The notes under the pieces were generated by a model. The model made no database searches and had not been told where the DNA came from. It saw only the letters and a program-made list of their open reading frames with translations. This document shows, piece after piece, positions 17,229 through 26,324 of a DNA stretch of 64,000 bases. The number at the start of each line of letters is the position of its first letter. Position 1 is the first letter of the stretch. The stretch lies in NCBI GenBank assembly GCA_964627805.1, contig CAZVLA010000047.1:1-64000 (forward strand). The letters run 5' to 3'. Both the position numbers and the translations under genes were made by a program. The stretch is from CAZAMI01 sp964627805 (lineage in GTDB: Archaea; Thermoproteota; Thermoprotei_A; Sulfolobales; NBVN01).

Positions 17229-18305
17229 TTATGACCCTAACTCGGCTTTAGCATCTTCTAGAATACCTAGTAACTCGTTAAGGTCAATCTCACCAAACCC
17301 TATTACGTAATCACCAGCACCATAAACTACTATCGCTTTATCATCAACTTTAAAGAACCCGCATGGGAATACCGTTAGCGGTCTATCACCGTATAATTCA
17401 TAAAGTACCTTAGGCTCCATGATGTAGTAGGGAGTTACACTTTCTACTACCGCCCCCTTACTTGAGTCGTAAGTAATTAATGCTGCAAATGCCCTATAGG
17501 CCTCTAAGTCCTTATCGACTCCATGGATCAGCATTAAGTACTTATTAGTACCTACCTCAATAGGTGGTGTGCCCCAGCCTATCTTAACTTCAAATGGTGC
17601 TGCATCAAGTACGATCTTAGTATCCTTAGCCTCCATCTCCTTAAGACCTTCACCAGGTAATTCATCTAACTTACTGACTACTGCATAGAATGTATCGTCG
17701 TCTAAGTGCGGTCTATGGAATACTAGTAAGTCCCCTGTATGGGTCTTAATTATGAATGAGTCCTTATCACTTACTAGATGTGATCTTATGTCTTTATGGA
17801 GGGTAACTACGCCCAGCTTCTTCCAACTCCTACGGTCTGAGTTACTACTAACGGCTACTGCAGGTAACGTCCTCTCCCTCCTAATTGCTGGGTTGAAGTA
17901 ATTGACTGTCCTGCCCGTGTAGACTATGTACCACTTACCATCGATCTCGGTTACCCTAGGGTCTTCAGTACCCCACACATCATACTTAGTTGATGGGTAT
18001 ATAACTATCTCAGCAGGGTAGTGCGAGATGTTTATAGTGCCGCTCAGGACATCATGAAGCGGTACAGGAACCACAGCTATTGCGCTTACGTACATGAAGT
18101 AACCTAATATGACTCTAGCGTAGACATAAACAGTATCTCCGTGAAGAATGGCCGCCGCGTTAAACACTGTTACAGGCCTATCTATTGGGTGGTTCTTAAT
18201 GTGTATCCTAACTGGTGGTATAGCACCTAACCTCTTAACTATGTCACGGGACTCGAACTTCCTTAACTTACTAAGTGCCTCTACATTTTCATTTCTTCTA
18301 AACAT
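17229..18305 (-). CDS. GH130-like beta-mannoside phosphorylase
   Basis: 358 residues, five-bladed beta-propeller pattern of family GH130. Key motif GTEDPRVTEIDGKWYIVYTG: Asp115 in EDPR is the expected general acid, and the following strand binds sugar. RVILGYFMYVSAIAV, FHRPHLDD and a late YGDRPLTVFPCGFF with YGAGDYVIGFGEIDL complete the family pattern. The usual NPGA loop reads NAAA here. GH130 enzymes cleave beta-mannosidic bonds with phosphate to give mannose-1-phosphate. It lies 170 bases downstream of the Opp permease genes on the same strand, and a paralogue sits on the far side of the transporter cluster at 25254. Exact specificity is unknown. Confidence 0.8.
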   Translation of the reverse strand: MFRRNENVEALSKLRKFESRDIVKRLGAIPPVRIHIKNHPIDRPVTVFNAAAILHGDTVYVYARVILGYFMYVSAIAVVPVPLHDVLSGTINISHYPAEIVIYPSTKYDVWGTEDPRVTEIDGKWYIVYTGRTVNYFNPAIRRERTLPAVAVSSNSDRRSWKKLGVVTLHKDIRSHLVSDKDSFIIKTHTGDLLVFHRPHLDDDTFYAVVSKLDELPGEGLKEMEAKDTKIVLDAAPFEVKIGWGTPPIEVGTNKYLMLIHGVDKDLEAYRAFAALITYDSSKGAVVESVTPYYIMEPKVLYELYGDRPLTVFPCGFFKVDDKAIVVYGAGDYVIGFGEIDLNELLGILEDAKAELGS

Positions 18306-18476
18306 GCACTACCCCTCCAGAAAGGGGTTTACCTTCACATGAAACCTACCTACGTTACCCTTTTAAAAACTAGAGTCCACATTCGATAGAACGGAGAACC
18401 CCTTACGACGTGCTGTGGAACTTCACAATTTATCTTGGTTATGTTAAAAACTTATTAAAGAATCAACCTGTAGTCG

Positions 18477-19409
18477 TCATACCTCAGTCCTTAGTCTCGG
18501 GTTAAACATCTCGTCTATTGCGTAGGAGAAGAGTACGAGACCTACTTGGAACCCTATAATAGCTATTATCGGGGCTAGTAAGTAGTGGATTGTGTGGAAG
18601 CTGTACTGAGCACCTGCTTGTGTGTAGGCCATGTTAAGCATTATGCCCCAGTTAAATGTAGTGTAGGGTAGTAGGCCTAGGAAGTAGAGACCTACTGAGG
18701 AGTATATCGCTCCCGTAGTTGCGAATATGAAGTTAATGGCTATGTAGCTCATTAAGTTAGGCATTATCTCCCTAAACACTATATGCCCCGTCGATAACCC
18801 CAGTACCTTAGCCGCCTCAATGAACTCCCTCTCCTTAAGTGACAGTACTTGAGACCTAATACTACGTGCTAGTCCAGCCCATGCAGTAACGCTCAGCATC
18901 ATACCAATTACCCATGGGTTAGCGCTTCTAATGACTGTAGCTAAGACGATAAGTAGTGGGAGTCCCGGTATCGTCATGACTATATCCGTTATACCCATAA
19001 GTACAGAGTCTAGGGCACCTCCCTTAAACCCTGATATCATGCCTACAGTGATACCTACTATAGTGGTTATGAAGCCTGCTATGAATGCTATTTGAAGGAC
19101 GGTAGGTGCTCCCCAAACGATCTCACCCCAAATATCCTCACCGAAGTACCCACAACCTAACGGATGCTCAAGTGATGGCGGCCACTTAAGTAGTGTTGGG
19201 GGTAGGTAGACCGGGCATGTGTAATTCCTAGGGAATGGTACTATGTGGGGTCCTACTATAGCCATTAGTATGTATCCTAAGGTTATTAGGAAGCCTATGA
19301 ATGCCTTTCTATTCCTTACTAGGATCTTACCTGGTACTATAATCCAGTCCTCAATGTATGCCTTGATTATGTCTTTAGGCGTTACTTTTACTTTACTCTT
19401 TGAGGACAT
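18477..19409 (-). CDS. Dpp/Opp-type ABC importer, permease C
   Basis: 310 residues with about six membrane helices. The coupling segment EREFIEAAKVLGLSTGHIVFREIMPNL is the EAA motif of binding-protein-dependent permeases. The early PHIVPFPRNYTCPVY, LGCGYFGEDIWGEIVWG and the long N-terminal extension are typical of the DppC/OppC partner. It lies 10 bases after permease B. Together they form the channel for the family 5 binding protein at 20615. The start is ATG at 19409 after GGTGGTGGT. Confidence 0.9.
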   Translation of the reverse strand: MSSKSKVKVTPKDIIKAYIEDWIIVPGKILVRNRKAFIGFLITLGYILMAIVGPHIVPFPRNYTCPVYLPPTLLKWPPSLEHPLGCGYFGEDIWGEIVWGAPTVLQIAFIAGFITTIVGITVGMISGFKGGALDSVLMGITDIVMTIPGLPLLIVLATVIRSANPWVIGMMLSVTAWAGLARSIRSQVLSLKEREFIEAAKVLGLSTGHIVFREIMPNLMSYIAINFIFATTGAIYSSVGLYFLGLLPYTTFNWGIMLNMAYTQAGAQYSFHTIHYLLAPIIAIIGFQVGLVLFSYAIDEMFNPRLRTEV

Positions 19410-19419
19410 ACCACCACCC

Positions 19420-20406
19420 CTATTCCCTTCTGATCCTCGGATCTAGGAAGCTGTATGTCAGATCTGCTATGAGTGCTCCAATAACTACGGCTATCACTAT
19501 GATGTCGAAGGCACCTATCATTAGGAACCAGTCCCTAAGGGTTATTGCTTGATACAGCATGTAACCTACTCCGGGGTAAGAGAATATGTACTCAATGAAT
19601 ACTGAACCACCGAACATGAAGCCTAGGCTAAGCATGAATTGAGTGAATAGTGGTAGTATAGCGTTCTTACCTACGTAAGTAACTACTATTCTCCTAGAGG
19701 GTAGCCCCCTAGCTTTAGCGTATGTTATGTAGTCCTCCCCAAGAACACTTATGGTACTACCCCTCATACCTAATGCCCAGCCACTCACATGAACAACTAC
19801 CCAAGTAAGTATCGGTAGGGCTGCATGCCATAGCACGTCAGCTATGAATTGTAAGGAGAAGCTCGGCTGTACTGAGTAAGCACCTCTCGTTGGGAACCAC
19901 TTAAGCTGGAAAGCGAATACTGAGAGGAATAGAAGTGCTATTAGGTATGCTGGTATTGACCTTAGGATCGAGAATAGGAGTGCTAAGCCACTATCTAACT
20001 TACTCCCATGCTTGTAAGCCATTAACATACCTATTAACGTACCTAAGCCGAAGCTTATGAGTAGTGAAGTAGCTACTACTAAGACCGTCCACGGTATCCT
20101 ACTAGCTAGTAACTCAGTAACAGGTACTCCGGTACTGTATGATATTGAGGCACCTAAGTTTCCCCTAAAGAAGTTAGCTATGTAGTGGAAGTACTGCTCA
20201 ATTAACGGACCCTTAGGTATGAAAGGCACTAAGGCCTTAGCTAACGCCCTAGCAGCTTCATAACTCATGTAGTACTGCTGAATAAGTGCTTGAGTTAATG
20301 CATCGACAGGGTTACCGGGCATTGCCCTAACTATGAAGAAAGTGAGTGATACTGCAACATATATCGCTAGGAATGCTGAGATTAGCCTCCTGTAGATCCA
20401 TCTCAA
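19420..20406 (-). CDS. Dpp/Opp-type ABC importer, permease B
   Basis: 328 residues with about six membrane helices. The N-terminal YRRLISAFLAIYVAVSLTFFIVRAMPGNP is the classical start of DppB/OppB. EDYITYAKARGLPSRRIVVTY is the EAA loop, and EYIFSYPGVGYMLYQAI near the end is the conserved channel helix. The start is TTG at 20406. A TATA-like CTTATATTA on the coding strand (around 20435-20445) suggests this permease pair has its own promoter, separate from the binding-protein gene 200 bases upstream. Confidence 0.9.
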   Translation of the reverse strand: MRWIYRRLISAFLAIYVAVSLTFFIVRAMPGNPVDALTQALIQQYYMSYEAARALAKALVPFIPKGPLIEQYFHYIANFFRGNLGASISYSTGVPVTELLASRIPWTVLVVATSLLISFGLGTLIGMLMAYKHGSKLDSGLALLFSILRSIPAYLIALLFLSVFAFQLKWFPTRGAYSVQPSFSLQFIADVLWHAALPILTWVVVHVSGWALGMRGSTISVLGEDYITYAKARGLPSRRIVVTYVGKNAILPLFTQFMLSLGFMFGGSVFIEYIFSYPGVGYMLYQAITLRDWFLMIGAFDIIVIAVVIGALIADLTYSFLDPRIRRE

Positions 20407-20614
20407 CAGCCTTCCCCAGTAACTCTTAATGAGGTGATAATATAAGCTTCTCTACCGGATTAACGTAGTTACTCCTACATTAAGTAGTGCATTACTACAT
20501 AATTATTATAGTCAATAAAGTACTTAGATTAGGTATAGCAAGTTATTAGAAATCTTAATTTGGTGTTACGTATTCGTGGTATTATAGGAAAAACATTAAT
20601 AATTTAAGTTAGCC

Positions 20615-22693
20615 TTAAGAAGGCCTCCTCTTAATTGCCCAGCCTATACCTATACCTATTATTAATCCTATTATGAAGAGCCCAGCAGCTATGCCCCAGT
20701 TGGTCGTTGTTACCTGCTTAGTTACGGTTGTCGTACTTACTACAGTCGTTGGTACGGTCTTGGTAGCCGTTACTGTAGCAGTTACTGTTGTTGTACTAGC
20801 TACGGTCTTAGCGACCGTAGTAGCTGTGGTTACGGTGGTTGCAGTGGTCTTAACTACGGTGGTGGTCGTTGGTACGGTCACGGTCTTTGATATGATCGTC
20901 GGCTTAACCGTAGTTACGGTTACACCCCAGAACTTCGGGTTAGGTACTACTAGACCTAGCTTAATCATGTGTGCTAGGGCCTCTAAGTGACCACCGGCAG
21001 CGTTCTGCCATAACTCATAGAACTGCTTGGGGTCTGGCCATATGAAGTGCTCCTTATTAGCGAATAGTAGTAGCTTCTTATCAGCTATCGGGAACTCTGG
21101 TAGGTAGTAGTTAACCATGTAGGCTAACTCCTCAGCTAACTTTACTTGCTCACTCTTGTCGAAGGTTACTGCTAACTCATTAACTAACTTAGTAGCATTC
21201 ACGGTCGTCTTGAAGTACGGTAGGTATACGTTGCCGAAGAACTTTGCGAAGTCAGGTCCCTGAACCTGTGACTTGGGCCTACCGTTGACCTCAATGAATA
21301 TCCTGTGGAATGCCTTCCATGGATAAGTCATCCATACTCCGTAGAAGTCGATTGCCAGATCGTAGTTACCACCTAGGAACCACTGATCGCTCCAGTAGCT
21401 AGGTGACTCTGGCGTCTTTAGAGTGACCTTAATACCGAAGGCATTTAACTCCTGAGCAATCTCAGTAGCTGCTGCGTCCCAGTCGGTCCAGCCACCGGGT
21501 GCTATTAGTGTTAGTGTGAATGGCTTACCGTCCGGTGTGTACCACTGCCCGTTCTTGTATGTGAAGCCTGCCTTCTCTAGTAGTTGCTTAGCCTTGTTTA
21601 AGTCGCGGTTGTATGGGTTGAGTACTCCCTTACTTATTAGGTCCTTAACCCAAGCATCATTCATTAGGTTAATTAGCCCTGTTGGGTATTTCATCGGGTC
21701 GAATAATCCCTTACCAGCAGCGTCAGCTATCTTCTGCCTATCTAGTACGTAAGCTATTGCCTGCCTAACCTCTAGCTTCCTTAGGTATGGGTTCTTGAAG
21801 TTAAATACTAAGGCGAATCCTGATAGGTCGTAAATAGTTACTATCTCAGCGAATGGCTTCTTCTCTAGCTCCTCCTTAACCTGTGGAGGCATCATGAAGC
21901 AGTCGTAGTCTAGCTTACCAGCTCTGTAGTACTCCCAACCTACTTGGTTACTGGTTATGTAAGGCATTATGATCTTGTCGATGTATACCCTATCAGCTGC
22001 CCAGTGCTTCGGGAACTTAACTAGTACTACTTGACTGCTGGTTATGCTCTTGAACATGAATGGGCCAGTACCTACTATTGTCTTAGGCTCGAAGCTGACT
22101 AGCTCCTTCCTAATCTTATCTAGGTCAGCTGAGGATGTGGCCTTAGCTACCTCTTCAGCGAATTTACCGTAGATGTGGTATGGACCTACTATTAATCCGT
22201 TCTGCCATAGTATGTACCATGGTAGTAGGTAGGACCACTTCTTAACGTGGTACACTACTGTGTAGTCGTCCTTACACTCGACACTACTTATGTACTTCCA
22301 TATATCGTAGTTGAATAGCTTATAGAGCATTAAGGTCGTCCATACGTCCTTACATGTGAAGGGCTGACCGTCATGCCAGTAAACACCCTTCCTTAAGTAG
22401 ACTATGAATTCATTGTGCTCCTTATCAATCTTCCAGTTAACTGCTAACTCAGGCGTGTACGTGTTGCTTAGCTTATTCCAGAACGCTAGTCTCTCGTAGA
22501 TTAGCCCAGTGATCCTTATGCTCTTGGGTGCGAATGGGTTGAATCTCCTAGCAGGTGGCGGCTGCCACCAGCCGTGCGTATATAGAACTACCTCACGAGT
22601 CTGTGCTAGTGTTGCGTATGTTGCTGCTATACTTAGGACTAAGACAGCTACAATCATTAAGGGTATTAACTTACGTATTAGGTCTGTATTCAT
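20615..22693 (-). CDS. Family 5 extracellular solute-binding protein with C-terminal stalk and membrane anchor
   Basis: About 692 residues. An N-terminal hydrophobic signal (LIPLMIVAVLVLSIAATYA) is followed by the SBP_bac_5 fold: RLAFWNKLSNTYTPELAVNW, FIVYLRKGVYWHDGQPFTCKDVW, VGTGPFMF and AIAYVLDRQKIA. The last 90 residues are a Thr/Val stalk (TTTVV and TVTATVT repeats) and a membrane helix (GIAAGLFIIGLIIGIGIGWAI) ending KRRPS, so it is tethered at the C-terminus, unlike the BMP and inositol binding proteins. The start is set at ATG 22693 behind GGTG; the GTG at 22705 is in that site. Flanking GH130 genes suggest an oligosaccharide ligand rather than a peptide, as known for some thermophile family 5 proteins. 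Confidence 0.88.
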   Translation of the reverse strand: MNTDLIRKLIPLMIVAVLVLSIAATYATLAQTREVVLYTHGWWQPPPARRFNPFAPKSIRITGLIYERLAFWNKLSNTYTPELAVNWKIDKEHNEFIVYLRKGVYWHDGQPFTCKDVWTTLMLYKLFNYDIWKYISSVECKDDYTVVYHVKKWSYLLPWYILWQNGLIVGPYHIYGKFAEEVAKATSSADLDKIRKELVSFEPKTIVGTGPFMFKSITSSQVVLVKFPKHWAADRVYIDKIIMPYITSNQVGWEYYRAGKLDYDCFMMPPQVKEELEKKPFAEIVTIYDLSGFALVFNFKNPYLRKLEVRQAIAYVLDRQKIADAAGKGLFDPMKYPTGLINLMNDAWVKDLISKGVLNPYNRDLNKAKQLLEKAGFTYKNGQWYTPDGKPFTLTLIAPGGWTDWDAAATEIAQELNAFGIKVTLKTPESPSYWSDQWFLGGNYDLAIDFYGVWMTYPWKAFHRIFIEVNGRPKSQVQGPDFAKFFGNVYLPYFKTTVNATKLVNELAVTFDKSEQVKLAEELAYMVNYYLPEFPIADKKLLLFANKEHFIWPDPKQFYELWQNAAGGHLEALAHMIKLGLVVPNPKFWGVTVTTVKPTIISKTVTVPTTTTVVKTTATTVTTATTVAKTVASTTTVTATVTATKTVPTTVVSTTTVTKQVTTTNWGIAAGLFIIGLIIGIGIGWAIKRRPS
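20700..20915 (-). repeat. Low-complexity Thr/Val codon repeats (stalk region)
   Basis: About 210 bases inside the family 5 binding-protein gene consist of imperfect short repeats of ACGGT/ACTAC-type units encoding the Thr/Val stalk. This is coding low complexity, not an independent element. Confidence 0.6.
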
Positions 22694-22791
22694 CCCCTTA
22701 CTCACCTCTTACAAATACCTTCATAGTACCTTTGAGGTAGAGGAAATAAAGGTTTCTGCACAGAAATTTAAAGAGTATGATGTAAAATCCC

Positions 22792-22989
22792 TCAATATAC
22801 GGTATTTCCCATTCTTTCACGTCTGTATTCAAGCGTTATTAGAAGTATAAATACAAGAAGTATTATCACCCCAATAACATTAGCATAAAAAGCCGCTTGA
22901 CCAGGTTTTAGGAATGGGAAGGCAATTAACGCTAGCACGATAAAGGAGCAGGCAATAGCTAATAGTGAGCGGTATAGGTAGGGATGCAT
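22792..22989 (-). CDS. Small two-helix membrane protein in the Opp operon
   Basis: 65 residues. There are two hydrophobic segments (about 9-27 and 34-53) joined by a short PGQAAFYA loop and ending in the charged tail LEYRRERMGNTVY. It starts 10 bases after the OppF-type ATPase gene on the same strand and precedes the binding-protein gene by about 90 bases, so it is very likely part of the same transcript. No family is recognised. It may be an accessory membrane subunit, but nothing in the sequence proves that. Confidence 0.6.
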   Translation of the reverse strand: MHPYLYRSLLAIACSFIVLALIAFPFLKPGQAAFYANVIGVIILLVFILLITLEYRRERMGNTVY

Positions 22990-22999
22990 CTAACCCTCA

Positions 23000-24001
23000 T
23001 CACCTCTTCATGTAGAGCCAGCACGCTACCCTATGATTGGGTCTTACCTCAATTAGGGGTGGCTCCTCCTTATCACACCTATCCATTACGTAGGGACACC
23101 TAGTATTGAATTTACATCCCTTAGGTGGGTTTAACGGGCTGGGTATGTCTAAGCTCCTTAGCTTAATGACTTTCTTCTTCCTAGATAGTTCAGGGTCTGG
23201 TACGGGTACTGCGGACATCAGTACCTTAGTGTAGGGGTGTAGTGAGTTATGTATTACATCTTCAGCAGGACCTACCTCAACTATCTTACCTAAGTACATA
23301 ACAGCTATTAACCCACCACCCTTAGCTGAGAAGTACCTAGCTGCTCCGAAGTCGTGGGTTATGAAGAGGTAGGCAGTCCTGAACTTCTTCTGTAGATCAA
23401 GCATTAGGTCTAAGATACCTATCCTAAGTGATACATCAATCATTGTTATGGGCTCATCAGCTACTATGAGCTCGGGATTAACACTTATTGCCCTAGCAAT
23501 ACATACTCTCTGCCTCTGACCACCACTTAACTGGTGTGGGTACTTGAATAGGAAGTCTTCAGGTGGTTTGAGACCTACTAACTCAAGTAGTTCGGAGACC
23601 TTCTCAATTAACTCGTGCCTAGTCCTAGCTATGCCCCACCTCTTAAGAGCTACTGATAATGTCTGGAATACGGTCTTTGTAGGGTTTAGTGAGGAGAAGG
23701 GATCCTGATGAACTATCTGAACGCTCCTTCTGTACTCAAGGAACTCCTTATGACTTAACTTGGTTAAGTCCTTACCCTTATAAAGTACCTTACCCTCAGT
23801 GGGTCTGTAAAGCCCGCATATCGTCTTCCCTAACGTCGTCTTACCACATCCAGACTCACCTACTAAGGTCATTATCTGCCCGTAATCTATGTCCATATCA
23901 ACGCCGTCAACCGCCTTAACAAATAGCCTCTTACCGAATATACCCTTACGTACTGGGAAGTATACCTTAAGGTTCCTTACCTCTATTAATGGGGGCTTCA
24001 A
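23000..24001 (-). CDS. Dpp/Opp-type ABC importer, ATPase F
   Basis: About 333 residues. Walker A is GESGCGKTT, the signature LSGGQRQR and Walker B LIVADEPITMID; the D-loop region reads TMID where SALD is usual. The C-terminal OppD/F extension CKFNTRCPYVMDRCDKEEPP contains the cysteine cluster typical of the family. The start is set at TTG 24001, six bases after GGTG, although GTG at 24010 would overlap the OppD stop as GTGA. It pairs with the OppD-type ATPase to drive the permeases at 18477-20406. Confidence 0.9.
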   Translation of the reverse strand: MKPPLIEVRNLKVYFPVRKGIFGKRLFVKAVDGVDMDIDYGQIMTLVGESGCGKTTLGKTICGLYRPTEGKVLYKGKDLTKLSHKEFLEYRRSVQIVHQDPFSSLNPTKTVFQTLSVALKRWGIARTRHELIEKVSELLELVGLKPPEDFLFKYPHQLSGGQRQRVCIARAISVNPELIVADEPITMIDVSLRIGILDLMLDLQKKFRTAYLFITHDFGAARYFSAKGGGLIAVMYLGKIVEVGPAEDVIHNSLHPYTKVLMSAVPVPDPELSRKKKVIKLRSLDIPSPLNPPKGCKFNTRCPYVMDRCDKEEPPLIEVRPNHRVACWLYMKR

Positions 24002-24006
24002 ACCAA

Positions 24007-25038
24007 TCACCTCTTAGCGTATAACCAACACGACACTATATGACCTGTCTCTAACCTAATGGTTGGTGGTTCCTGCTTCCTACATATATCCATAGCATAC
24101 GGGCATCGCGGAGCGAACCTACAACCTGGTGGTGGATTTATGAGATCCGGTAAAGTTCCCGGTATTGACTTCATCTCATCAACACTACCTACTAAGCTGG
24201 GTATTGACTTCATCAGTGCTACGGTGTATGGGTGCTTAGGATTCTTGAATACCGTATATACGTCACCCACCTCAACTATCTTACCTGCATACATGACTGC
24301 CGTCCTATCAGCTATGTCAGCAATGACTGCTATGTCGTGAGTTATGAATATCATTGTAATGCCTGTCTTACGGTGTAGGTCCTTAAGTAGGTCTAGGATG
24401 AACCTCTGGGTCAGGACGTCAAGTGCTGTTGTTGGCTCATCAAGTATTAGCACCTTGGGGTTAAGGATCATTGACAGAGCTATGAGTACTCGCTGCTTCA
24501 TACCACCACTTAACTCGTGAGGGTATGACCTAAGAACCCTAGGAGGTTCTAAGCGGAGCATCTCAAGTAGTTCAGCAGCCCTCTTAAGTACGTACGAGTC
24601 GTCGTGAACACCATGGGCTCTAGCGGTTTCTAGGAAGTGATCCCTAATCCTTAGTGTAGGGTTCAACGCGTTTAACGCTGCTTGAGGTACTAGTGATATA
24701 CCCTTCCACCTTATATTCTTAAGTCTAGACTCACTAAGCTTGACTAAGTCCTCACCCTCGTAAAGTATCGAACCCGAAACTATCCTTGCGTTAGAGGGTA
24801 GTAGCCTAAGTATTGCGAAGGCGAGTGTCGACTTACCACTACCTGACTCACCAACAATACCTATTATCTCACCACGCCTAATCTCTAGATCAACGTTATC
24901 GACTGCCTTAACGTAGCCTCTATGGGCTTTATAAAATACCTTCAGCCCCTTAACAACTATTATGTTGTCTTGAGGACGTAACTCACTACTAGAGTAACCT
25001 TTACTAACCTCTACCGTAGTGACTCCGCTCTGTGACAA
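24007..25038 (-). CDS. Dpp/Opp-type ABC importer, ATPase D
   Basis: 343 residues. Walker A is GESGSGKST, the signature LSGGMKQR, Walker B VLILDEPTTALD and the switch FITHDIAV. The C-terminal CRFAPRCPYAMDICRKQEPP is the cysteine-containing oligopeptide-transporter extension. The start TTG at 25038 follows GGTAGTGGAGG. It is the first gene of the minus-strand transporter run: D, F, small membrane protein, binding protein, B, C, then the GH130-like gene. The gene order differs from the usual ABCDF. Confidence 0.9.
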   Translation of the reverse strand: MSQSGVTTVEVSKGYSSSELRPQDNIIVVKGLKVFYKAHRGYVKAVDNVDLEIRRGEIIGIVGESGSGKSTLAFAILRLLPSNARIVSGSILYEGEDLVKLSESRLKNIRWKGISLVPQAALNALNPTLRIRDHFLETARAHGVHDDSYVLKRAAELLEMLRLEPPRVLRSYPHELSGGMKQRVLIALSMILNPKVLILDEPTTALDVLTQRFILDLLKDLHRKTGITMIFITHDIAVIADIADRTAVMYAGKIVEVGDVYTVFKNPKHPYTVALMKSIPSLVGSVDEMKSIPGTLPDLINPPPGCRFAPRCPYAMDICRKQEPPTIRLETGHIVSCWLYAKR

Positions 25039-25253
25039 CCTCCACTACCAAAAGAAAGGTGAAGCTGGGGTTTAAATGTAGCTCTCTTTCCTAACCTAAA
25101 ATTCAAGGAATTATACTGAGTTCACTACCTGACTTAGTAAGGGATTCATACGTTGAGTAGCCAGCATTATGCGTAATTTAAGGGTGTGTTAGAGATAGGT
25201 AACACCGCTAAGCTTAAACTAATTCTGCGTTAGTTAATGATTAGGTAAGTACC

Positions 25254-26324
25254 TTGCGTAATTGGCTTGATATTCTTGAGGTTAAGCTAAGGAATTACTT
25301 AAGTAAGTTAAGAGGTCTTAGGAGACCCTTAACTAATGATTTGTTCGAGCGTATCCTTTACATATCCCCTGACAACGTACGTATTACTAACTACATTAGG
25401 AGGAAGCCCCTAGCTATATTCAATCCCGGAGCTGTTGTTGATGGTGATGGACTACTCATATTCCCTAGGTTAGTGTTTGATTATTACTGGTATGTATCGT
25501 CGATAGGTCTATTCAAACTTGGGCTTAGTTCATTAGGTACTAATGAGGTACTTAGTGAAGTCATTAATACTAAGGTAATACTGTATCCTACAAGTAAGTA
25601 TGAGGTAGTTAGGGGTTGTGAGGACCCCAGAGTTACTAGTATTAATGGTAAGTACTACGTATTCTATACTGCCGTAGGTCCTAAGCCACTACCTCACTAC
25701 ACACCTGAAGTAATTAGTGATATGCCTCTCTATAGGGCATCGTACCAGGGGTTAGCTATTCTTGATGAGGGCTTTAACCTAATTAGGAAGTACTACCTTA
25801 AGCTGGGTGATGAAGTATTACCTAATTGGAAGGATGGTGCTTTAGTGAGGTCTAGTAAGGATTACTTAGTAATGCTCTTAAGGCCTTCATTAAGAGGTAT
25901 TGAGGCTAATTGGAGTGGGTTAGTTAAGCTTAGTGACTTTAGTATTGATTTAAGTAGTTTAGAGCCTGTAATGGTCTGTGAGGATTGGGAGTATAAGATT
26001 GGGTGGTCCACTAACACCGTTAAGTTAGGTAGTAATGAGTACTTAGTTGGGTGGCATGCAGTACTAAAGAGTGATTTCTCATACGTTAATGGGTTAGCAG
26101 TAGTTAGTGATGAAGGTGAGTTACTAGGGACTACTGATTACGTCCTAACACCTAGGGGTATTAATGAGGTCTACGGTGATAGACCTCACGTAGTGTTTGG
26201 GTGTGGTTTAGTGCTTCATAAGGAGTACTTAATATGGGTAGGTGGTATATCAGATTACGGTATATGCGTATTCAGGACTGAGTTAAGTAAGGTGTTAGAG
26301 AGTATTAGGTGGTTTAAGGGTTAG
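25254..26324 (+). CDS. GH130-like beta-mannoside phosphorylase, second copy
   Basis: 356 residues. NPGAVVDGDGLLIFPRL is the canonical first-blade loop, GCEDPRVTSINGKYYVFYTA the catalytic loop with Asp124 as expected general acid, and YGDRPHVVFGCGLV with the final blade GISDYGICVF the C-terminus. It is a diverged paralogue of the gene at 17229, with shared motifs at matching positions but different flanks. It is transcribed away from the OppD gene across a 215-base gap. Together the two probably split two kinds of beta-mannoside linkage imported by the transporter; this is inference from family and position. Its stop overlaps the PycB stop convergently. Confidence 0.8.
   Translation: MRNWLDILEVKLRNYLSKLRGLRRPLTNDLFERILYISPDNVRITNYIRRKPLAIFNPGAVVDGDGLLIFPRLVFDYYWYVSSIGLFKLGLSSLGTNEVLSEVINTKVILYPTSKYEVVRGCEDPRVTSINGKYYVFYTAVGPKPLPHYTPEVISDMPLYRASYQGLAILDEGFNLIRKYYLKLGDEVLPNWKDGALVRSSKDYLVMLLRPSLRGIEANWSGLVKLSDFSIDLSSLEPVMVCEDWEYKIGWSTNTVKLGSNEYLVGWHAVLKSDFSYVNGLAVVSDEGELLGTTDYVLTPRGINEVYGDRPHVVFGCGLVLHKEYLIWVGGISDYGICVFRTELSKVLESIRWFKG

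Noticed and set aside
20700..20915. Short repeated units that could be read as a CRISPR-like or satellite array.
   Set aside because: Units are irregular, have no spacers, and stay in frame as coding low complexity within the binding-protein gene.
20673..20990. Plus-strand reading frame of Val/Thr repeats opposite the family 5 binding protein (similar frames at 5088-5369, 47855-48091 and 61716-61973).
   Set aside because: These are antisense shadows of the Thr/Val stalk codons; real proteins with signal, fold and context lie on the other strand.
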